In this document: positions 15,314-22,300 of the stretch, one piece after another
Layout: every line of letters begins with the position of its first letter
Numbering within the stretch: the first letter of the stretch is position 1
Source: a virus
Direction: 5' to 3' (one strand)
Virus record (IMG/VR): IMGVR_UViG_3300032242_002359
Location: 1 to 23,907 of that record
DNA: 23,907 bases
The notes under the pieces: generated by a model
The model's database searches: none
Told to the model about the DNA's origin: nothing
The model's input: the letters and a program-made list of their open reading frames with translations, nothing else
Program-made: the position numbers and the translations under genes

Positions 15314-17452
15314 ATGTCAGCATATAACTCATCAGCATATGGATTAAAGGAAGCAAATGTGGGCGATGGTACCTATTCAATTGTAAATTCATCGATTACA
15401 AACGTTTCTTTTCCTATTGTATATAATTGCACTGGTTCAACAGCAACAACTATTGTTTTACCACAAGCTAATGTTGTATTACAAGGTGTTTTTTTTAATG
15501 TAAAAAATTCAGGTACAGGTGTTGTAACAATACAAACAATTAATAATGAAACTATAGATGGTAAATCAACAATTACTTTAAATCATTTGAATGGAACTCA
15601 AATAATGAGTGATGGTACAAATTGGTTTACTATGCTTGCAGGTTCAAGTGGAACTAGTGGTAGTTCAGGAACATCTGGATCTTCAGGTACTTCAGGAACA
15701 TCAGGCACAAGTGGAACATCAGGAAGTAGTGGATCATCAGGTAGTTCAGGAAGTAGTGGTTCGAGTGGATCATCAGGGTCATCAGGAACAAGCGGTACAT
15801 CAGGAACTAGTGGAACATCGGGTTCGAGTGGATCATCAGGTTCAAGTGGTTCTTCAGGATCATCTGGATCGTCAGGTTCTTCAGGAACTAGTGGTTCGTC
15901 AGGATCAAGTGGATCTAGCGGATCATCAGGCTCAAGTGGATCTTCAGGATCATCTGGATCAAGTGGAACATCAGGAAGTAGTGGATCATCAGGTAGTTCA
16001 GGAAGTAGCGGATCTACAGGAACAAGCGGTTCTTCAGGAACAAGTGGTACATCGGGTAGTAGTGGTTCAAGTGGATCTTCAGGAACATCTGGTTCTTCAG
16101 GTACATCAGGAACTAGTGGTTCTTCAGGTATTGATGGTAGTTCAGGTACGTCAGGTTCTTCAGGAACATCAGGAAGTAGTGGTTCATCAGGAACATCCGG
16201 ATCTTCTGGAACAAGTGGTAATAATGGACTAGGTCTTCCTAGTAAAGTTATTTATTCGGATAAAACAGGTTGGATTTATGATAATGTAAATTTATTATCA
16301 TACAAAAATTATTCATTTACAACAAACTTTGCAGATAATAATTATTCTGTAGATTTTACATTTGCATCATCACTTCAAGGAAATACAGCAAATACAATAT
16401 ATGATTTATCAGGTAATGTTGATATAGATATAACAAATAAATCTGTTTCAGGAATAACTATTTCAATCTACGGTGATATAACAAATGATAATAATTTTAA
16501 AAGTTATTTAACTTTAATTCATACAGGTGAAAGTAATGGTTCAGGTTCTTCAGGAACATCTGGATCTAGTGGAACATCAGGTAGCTCAGGAACAAGTGGC
16601 TCATCAGGTACGTCGGGATCATCAGGAACAAGTGGGTCATCAGGTACATCAGGAAGTAGTGGTACAAGTGGTAGTTCAGGAACATCAGGATCAAGCGGTA
16701 CATCAGGTAGCTCAGGAACTAGTGGTTCTTCAGGAACAAGTGGATCTTCAGGTACGTCAGGTTCTTCAGGAACAAGTGGTAGTAGTGGAACTTCGGGTAG
16801 TTCAGGAACATCAGGTTCTAGTGGAACTAGTGGAACTTCGGGTACATCAGGTAGTTCAGGATCTAGTGGAACAAGTGGATTATTAACTTTAACAGGAACC
16901 ACAACAAATGGTGTTATAACATATAACGGTACAGGTACTGATGCAACAGTACAATCAGGTTTAACTTTTAATGGAACAACATTGAATGTAAATGGTGGTG
17001 TTGTAATTTCAGGTAACTTAACAGCTCAACAATATATTGTTAGTTCATCAGTTTATTATGTTACTGAATCTACATTAAGTGGTTCAAATACATTTGGAAA
17101 TACAATAGACGATACACACCAATTTACGGGTTCTGTTTACATAACTGGTTCATTAGGTGTAAATGGTAATGTTAGTGGTAGTGCTTTTTATCAAGTATCT
17201 AGTAGAACATTAAAAACAAATATCGAACCATTTAATTTGTCAGCAATTGAACTTATTAATCAAGTAAAAGTTGTCGAATTTAATTATTTGAATGATTTAA
17301 ATAATAAACATATTGGTTTTATTGCTGAAGATACACCATATCAATTATCAACATTGAATAAAAATGTTATGGATACCAACTCAACAATTGGAGTGTTAAT
17401 AAAAGCAATACAAGAATTATCTGCCGAAGTTAAAAAACTAAAAGGAGAATAA
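15314..17452 (+). CDS. Collagen-like tail fibre protein with two Gly-X-Y tracts and C-terminal S74-like chaperone
   Basis: A 712-aa protein. Residues 1-109 form a beta-rich head (TTIVLPQANVVLQGVFFNVK ... SDGTNWF). Residues 110-305 are the first (Gly-X-Y)n tract, and 306-408 a globular insert. Residues 409-522 are the second tract, containing sixteen successive GSSGTS hexapeptides. Residues 523-610 are the module shared with the preceding fibre. The C-terminal 85 or so residues match the Peptidase_S74 intramolecular chaperone: SSRTLKTNIEPFNLSAIELI, VVEFNYLND, HIGFIAEDTP and a final helix IGVLIKAIQELSAEVKKLK. S74 domains trimerise fibre tips and are usually released by self-cleavage at a Ser-Asp. 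Here the position reads Ser-Ser (SSRTLK), so cleavage is uncertain. A trimeric side or tail fibre is the likely role. The stop overlaps the next start as TAATG. Confidence 0.88.
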   Translation: MSAYNSSAYGLKEANVGDGTYSIVNSSITNVSFPIVYNCTGSTATTIVLPQANVVLQGVFFNVKNSGTGVVTIQTINNETIDGKSTITLNHLNGTQIMSDGTNWFTMLAGSSGTSGSSGTSGSSGTSGTSGTSGTSGSSGSSGSSGSSGSSGSSGSSGTSGTSGTSGTSGSSGSSGSSGSSGSSGSSGSSGTSGSSGSSGSSGSSGSSGSSGSSGSSGTSGSSGSSGSSGSSGSTGTSGSSGTSGTSGSSGSSGSSGTSGSSGTSGTSGSSGIDGSSGTSGSSGTSGSSGSSGTSGSSGTSGNNGLGLPSKVIYSDKTGWIYDNVNLLSYKNYSFTTNFADNNYSVDFTFASSLQGNTANTIYDLSGNVDIDITNKSVSGITISIYGDITNDNNFKSYLTLIHTGESNGSGSSGTSGSSGTSGSSGTSGSSGTSGSSGTSGSSGTSGSSGTSGSSGTSGSSGTSGSSGTSGSSGTSGSSGTSGSSGTSGSSGTSGSSGTSGSSGTSGTSGTSGSSGSSGTSGLLTLTGTTTNGVITYNGTGTDATVQSGLTFNGTTLNVNGGVVISGNLTAQQYIVSSSVYYVTESTLSGSNTFGNTIDDTHQFTGSVYITGSLGVNGNVSGSAFYQVSSRTLKTNIEPFNLSAIELINQVKVVEFNYLNDLNNKHIGFIAEDTPYQLSTLNKNVMDTNSTIGVLIKAIQELSAEVKKLKGE
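15641..16228 (+). repeat. Collagen-like (Gly-X-Y)n coding repeat, second fibre gene, tract 1
   Basis: 196 codons with glycine at every third position (65 triplets plus Gly). Nearly all are GSS or GTS, broken only by GST, GID and a terminal GNN. Ser and Gly codons are heavily mixed, so the DNA repeat is degenerate while the peptide is regular. Possible assembly collapse cannot be excluded. Confidence 0.93.
16538..16879 (+). repeat. Collagen-like repeat, second fibre gene, tract 2: sixteen GSSGTS hexapeptides
   Basis: After a Gly-Ser, positions 16544-16831 encode GSSGTS sixteen times in a row without an amino-acid change. GTSGTS, GSSGSS and GTSG follow. Nearly every hexamer uses a different set of Ser, Gly and Thr codons, so an 18-nt DNA repeat is barely visible although the protein repeat is perfect. 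Confidence 0.94.
16877..17143 (+). repeat. Paralogous post-collagen module, copy 2
   Basis: It encodes GLLTLTGTTTNGVITYNGTG through HQFTGSVYI and is the second copy of the module at 14609-14893. Here it leads into the S74-like chaperone, whereas copy 1 leads into a different beta-rich tip. Confidence 0.85.
17441..17448 (+). promoter_or_regulatory. Possible Shine-Dalgarno site (AAAGGAGA) before the 536-aa gene
   Basis: AAAGGAGA ends four nt before ATG 17452 and is the only convincing Shine-Dalgarno-like sequence before any start in the window. It also encodes the Lys-Gly-Glu end of the S74 fibre, so it may be incidental. The start itself is in a TAATG overlap. Confidence 0.3.
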
Positions 17453-19062
17453 TGTTAACAGAAGGAAAAAAAGGTTTAGTAACAATAACGGAACTTAAAT
17501 CAAAAGGGTTTACTTTAAATTACGGTCAATCGGCGCCTAATGATAGTAATAAAATTATAACTAAAGATCAGGCTGTACAAATATATAATTTAAATCCAGT
17601 ACCATTACAAACCTATATTTTAAATCAATTACCTCCTGAAGAAGCATTTGAAGGTGGACTTGATTGTACAGCTTGTACATCATATGATGTAACAATAACA
17701 CAGGATGATATAAATGCTAGTGATGATAAAAATGTATACGTATATTATTACGGCTGTGGAGTTTATTCAGCTGATACTTTAAACTATGTATCTTTTGCAT
17801 ATCCAGGTACATATAAAAACTACATATGTGTTCAAAATTGCTCAAATGTTTATCCCTATGTTGGTTATCTATATGATGGCGGAGCACCAACAACAGCATT
17901 ACATGGTTCATTTATAACAGCATTATCTGGTAATTGTGGTAGTATATATAAAAGTTGTACAACAGGTGGTACATTTACATATAGAGTTTCTAGCCCCGGA
18001 TATAATTTTTGCAATACAAAAATAGATTTAAGTGGCTTGACGTATGGAAATGTGAGTTTATCAATTAGTGCAACCACAGTAAATTCAGAAAACGAAATTT
18101 TTGTTGGTAATTATGGTGAAAAATATGGAAATGTATACACATATGGTGCAGGAACATTTGTAAATCCAACTGGTGATACCGTTGGTTTTTATAGTTCCCA
18201 ACAACAAACAACATTAGATGTTGTTGTTTATTCTTCACATTCAGGAACAACTTTTACACCATATGACATAACATTTAATGTATCTTGTCCAAGTATAGTA
18301 TCATGTTCATCATCGGTAACAACCGGAACAACAGTTAGTGGTACAACATTAAATGTTACAAAAACAGGATATATAAGATATAGTACACTAGCTTCAAATA
18401 GTGTTGACATTAATATAACTACTCTTGGTACATATAGAATTAATGATTGTATTATACCAAATAGTATTAGAGCAGCAACACCACTTTCACCAACTTATTT
18501 AGCAAATTATAATAATGTTGTTTATGGTTCAACTTGCGCTGTTGTTAGTAGTGGAATAGTTAACATTACATTTAATTGTAATAATGTAAATGGGTCAGTG
18601 GTATATTGGATAGATGGTAATGGAAATAATAAAAATAAAGTATTAAATTATGGTGAAACTTTAAATGTTTGTGGTCTATATAATAGTGCATCTGGTTCCA
18701 ATACAATTATAACATATGGTGCAACATGTATTTCAGTATCTGATCCAACACCAACAGATCCGTATAATTTATACAATATTTCCACAAATAGTTATGTTAC
18801 ATGTAGCCCAGCTTGCGATTTTTCAGTGGTAGCAACAGTTCAAGTATGGTCATATGCCACCACAATATTGGATTTGGTTAATTACCCAATTTTTTCTGAT
18901 AAATTGGGGACAATTTTTGTTGGAACAGATAATTATTATAAAGTTACAAAAAACGGTGATTTTAGTTTTGGATATGCAATAACAATAAATGAATCCGGAT
19001 TTGTTAACACAATCTCACAATGTTTAACTAATAAACCAGGTAAATGCGGAGGTATCTTATAA
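17452..19062 (+). CDS. Cysteine-rich structural/adhesin protein, unrecognised family
   Basis: A 536-aa protein with 19 cysteines. Residues 1-60 are a Cys-free head (LVTITELKSKGFTLNYGQSA ... KIITKDQAVQIYNL) resembling the short attachment heads of phage fibre proteins. The rest is Ser/Thr/Tyr-rich and beta-like with cysteines fairly evenly spread (DCTAC, CVQNC, SCPSIVSC, TCSPAC, GKCGG). No signal peptide or membrane helix is visible. The C-terminal segment (DKLGTIFVGTDNYYKVTKNG, ending in an SQC motif) faintly resembles part of the 730-aa protein upstream. Its location between the S74 fibre and the giant SprB-repeat protein, with TAATG coupling to the former, suggests a further tail adhesin or fibre accessory. 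No specific function can be supported. Confidence 0.62.
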   Translation: MLTEGKKGLVTITELKSKGFTLNYGQSAPNDSNKIITKDQAVQIYNLNPVPLQTYILNQLPPEEAFEGGLDCTACTSYDVTITQDDINASDDKNVYVYYYGCGVYSADTLNYVSFAYPGTYKNYICVQNCSNVYPYVGYLYDGGAPTTALHGSFITALSGNCGSIYKSCTTGGTFTYRVSSPGYNFCNTKIDLSGLTYGNVSLSISATTVNSENEIFVGNYGEKYGNVYTYGAGTFVNPTGDTVGFYSSQQQTTLDVVVYSSHSGTTFTPYDITFNVSCPSIVSCSSSVTTGTTVSGTTLNVTKTGYIRYSTLASNSVDINITTLGTYRINDCIIPNSIRAATPLSPTYLANYNNVVYGSTCAVVSSGIVNITFNCNNVNGSVVYWIDGNGNNKNKVLNYGETLNVCGLYNSASGSNTIITYGATCISVSDPTPTDPYNLYNISTNSYVTCSPACDFSVVATVQVWSYATTILDLVNYPIFSDKLGTIFVGTDNYYKVTKNGDFSFGYAITINESGFVNTISQCLTNKPGKCGGIL

Positions 19063-19065
19063 ATT

Positions 19066-19356
19066 ATGGCAAACAATACAATACAAGATATACAAACAAG
19101 CAAAAGATTTGGCCGAATTAAAAAAGTCGTTTGGTTTTCAATTACCAATACAAATGGATCATTTAATATTAATTTATATATTAAACCTAGTCAAAATGAA
19201 AACACATCAATAATAGTATTTAATCAGTCAAATAAACAAGAAAAATATAATAAAACGTATCTTAAATCAGCAACAACTAATCTTCTTACTGATAGTGTTA
19301 AAATAAATTATAATTCACAATTTGACTCAACAATATTTGGAATTAAATCAATATAA
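19066..19356 (+). CDS. Small hypothetical protein in the fibre block
   Basis: A 96-aa protein, Lys/Asn/Ser-rich, with alternating hydrophobic residues suggesting a small beta-sandwich (VVWFSITNTNGSFNINLYIK; TSIIVFNQS). No family recognised. It lies 3 nt after the 536-aa gene and 3 nt before the giant gene, and both spacers read ATT just before ATG, so it is clearly part of the same transcript. The NINLYIK pattern loosely recalls a segment early in the following protein (ADITVYLK), but this is too short to claim homology. Probably a structural accessory. Confidence 0.55.
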   Translation: MANNTIQDIQTSKRFGRIKKVVWFSITNTNGSFNINLYIKPSQNENTSIIVFNQSNKQEKYNKTYLKSATTNLLTDSVKINYNSQFDSTIFGIKSI

Positions 19357-19359
19357 ATT

Positions 19360-22300
19360 ATGAGTTCATCATTTGACATATCTTGTCCTGTTTCTATACC
19401 AGTTTCAACCACACATGATTGTGGAGTTGATAAAACATTGTCTTGGTCGTCAAATGGTACTGTAACTAATGCACAATCTTTCACTTTTAAATATTCCTTA
19501 TTAAATAATTTACAACCAAACTATGTAACGATTACACCACATGTTACAAAGTTATTTAAATTTACATTTACACCAAATACAACAAATAATGCTGATATTA
19601 CCGTATATCTTAAACAAGTCATTAATGGTAATTTAACTATTCTTGCACAATGGAATTTAAATAAATTAGCTTCACCTTCTGTAAAATATTATACAATTCT
19701 TTTAGATTCTTTAACAAAAGTTGATTTAAATTTATTTTTTGATATAAAAACAAGTAACGGTACAAGTGGTAATATTACAGCAAATATTGATTGTGAACCG
19801 CAATTATATCACATTAGTTTATGTGGTGGGTTTACAACTAATAATTCAAGTCAATATTGTTTTGAATGCCCCCAAGTATTTAATTTTTACAAAAATAAAA
19901 CAACTAGTAGTGGTATAAGCAATGCAATTTTTACTGATAATTTTGATTTTACATCACAACTAAGTGGTGTTTGGTATAAAGAAGATTTACAAACTGAAGT
20001 CGATGAAAATACTATTTTTACCATAAAAGGTAACAGTTCTTACACATATACAAATTCTTCACATTCTGCTACACCTGGTTTTACATTATATACTGACTGT
20101 AAAAGTGGGAGTGCAGGATCTTGTTTAACAACATATTCTGGAACAGTTATTAATGCTGATTATACTGCTACCACCCCATATGTTAAAAATGCACAAAATA
20201 TTAAAGATAGTGGATTAAAATATGCTATTAAAGAATATCTAATAAAACTACCAACTAATAATAGAAAAACCACTATTACTGTTGCATATGATAATTTATA
20301 TGTTGATGATATTTCTTTTGTTCTAACAGATGGTACAAATAATGATGATGTTGGGTTTTTAAGTTATCAAACACAATCAAATCCAGTAATATATAAACCA
20401 ATAATTAACGAACAAAAATTTGTAGTTAATGAGGTTACTAGTCATGGATTTTTAGGTTTTATTGGAGGTAGAACATGGGCTCATAGTAAAAGTGTTGTTG
20501 CAATTACCGCGACAGGTTATATAAAAGTTAAGGTTGCATTTGGTTCACCAAAAAATAGAAATGTACAATCAATAAACTTTACCGTAACAGCAACTTGTGG
20601 TAATGAAATTTTTGGATATGATATGGGTGTTAACCCATATTCATCTTATGATTCATATTATTCGCCTGCAGCAGTAACGGCTGTATATTCGGAAACAAAT
20701 ATATCTGGATGGACTACAAATACATTAGTTTATAATGATGCTTTGTTATTTAGTAGAGCATTACCATATTTTTATGGTGACAACGTTAGAGCAAATCCAA
20801 CACATAAAGTTTATCAAATTGGTTCTGTAATTAAAAGAACATATGGAACACATAGAAATTACAAAGTAGTAAAATGGTTTTTAGGACCTAGAAAAACATA
20901 TCCAGTAATTGATGGGCCAAAAGATTGGTTATCAACCGTATTAGATAGAGACCATTTAGAAACAGTGTATTCTTGTGTTGAACCATCTATGGAAGGTGTT
21001 GGTGTTTTAAGAAAAATTATTAACACATCCGATTTACATCAACCAACAAAGTATTCATATTATTTAGGATATGCTACTAACCAACAAGATGAATCAATAG
21101 CAAGTTCTAGTGTTTTCGTAGCTTGGAATCCTAAACCATCAGTAAATTTTAGTTCTGGATACGATGGTAAATATACACCAATTACAGGTTTTCAACATAT
21201 GATGACCAAGATGTCAAGATCATATGGATTTTCTATTCCTGATCCTGATTTACATGGATTTTTAAATGGTGATCAATATCTTTATTTTGCTTTTGGTATG
21301 GTTGGATTAACTTGGTTATTAAAAGCTGTTGCAAATTCTGGAGATTTTATTGGTCATCAAACTTTATGGGGTCCAAATAGTTATCAAGAACCTATGGGAG
21401 ATGCTTTGTATGATGAAGGTGTTGGTTTAGATAGTGTTGTTGGTGCTAATGGAGAAGAAATAACATTATATGAAAGTCAATTTCAAGCTGCGGCGTATAG
21501 AGCAGTAGCTTGGTTTTATGTTGCATGGATTGTTGCAACATTAATTGTTATTGCCATTCAAGATAATTCAATAACTTTTGATGAGTATCCATGTAGATGG
21601 TTTAAGAAAAGATATTCCAATAAACCATTTTTAGGCGATGGAACACCAATTTATTCAACAGTAACAGGATCAACATTTGTATCTGGAACGTGGTGTGACG
21701 GTTCACATTTTTTTAATATTCCAGATGGAAGTACTGATGGAAAAATAACATCAAATAAGTTATCATATTCTGTAGATAGTGATAATAAAAAAACTTATTC
21801 ATTACCAGTTTTAAACCCATCAGATTTTAGTAAACCGTTTTATATTGTTGATTTCCATAAATTATTAATGCTTTCATACACTGCGGGATATCCTGAACAA
21901 TACAATACTACAGTTTATTCTAGCAACTCAATAAGCAGCGTAACAGTAACATTAGATTCATCTGTAATTGGTGATTTAAATAATTCATTACCGATTACAC
22001 ATGAAATTCCTGCAGGGTTATTTACATCAACAATAAGTTTAGATGATGCGAATAATCAAGCACAAGCATATTATAATACTCTTACAGGTATCACTAGTTC
22101 ATCAACATATCAAAAATCAATTGCAAGTAAACCAGGTGTTGAAACTCTTGAGATGACATTTACACATGAAATAAAAGATGAAACAACACCAAATACATCT
22201 TTTTATTTTTATGATAATTCAGATTCAAATGGTTTAACAGTTGGTAAAAAACTTTATAAAGATTTTGATGGTTTATTTACAAGTTTAAATGGTTATTATA

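Noticed and set aside
15641-16228. CRISPR-like or satellite array
   Set aside because: The repeat is a codon-level Gly-X-Y pattern in frame with a long gene. There are no conserved direct repeats of 25-40 nt with unique spacers and no cas genes.
16249-16256. TATTTATT within the second fibre gene (another at 23240-23247 in the giant gene)
   Set aside because: These are inside coding sequence with no nearby gene start. A few such matches are expected by chance in DNA this AT-rich.
14128-16902. Long open frames on the minus strand and in other + frames across the collagen-like tracts (for example minus 14128-14442 and 16519-16902, plus 14187-14618, 15609-16232 and 16527-16886)
   Set aside because: They encode monotonous Pro/Asp/Val/Glu or Gln/Val/His repeats, which is what the 9-nt Gly-Ser-Ser/Thr periodicity gives in other phases. 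They have no start context and overlap well-supported fibre genes.
14108-17452. Diversity-generating retroelement target in the fibre genes
   Set aside because: No reverse transcriptase, template repeat or adenine-biased variable repeat pair is visible. The paralogous modules differ by ordinary divergence and indels. Elements outside the window cannot be excluded.
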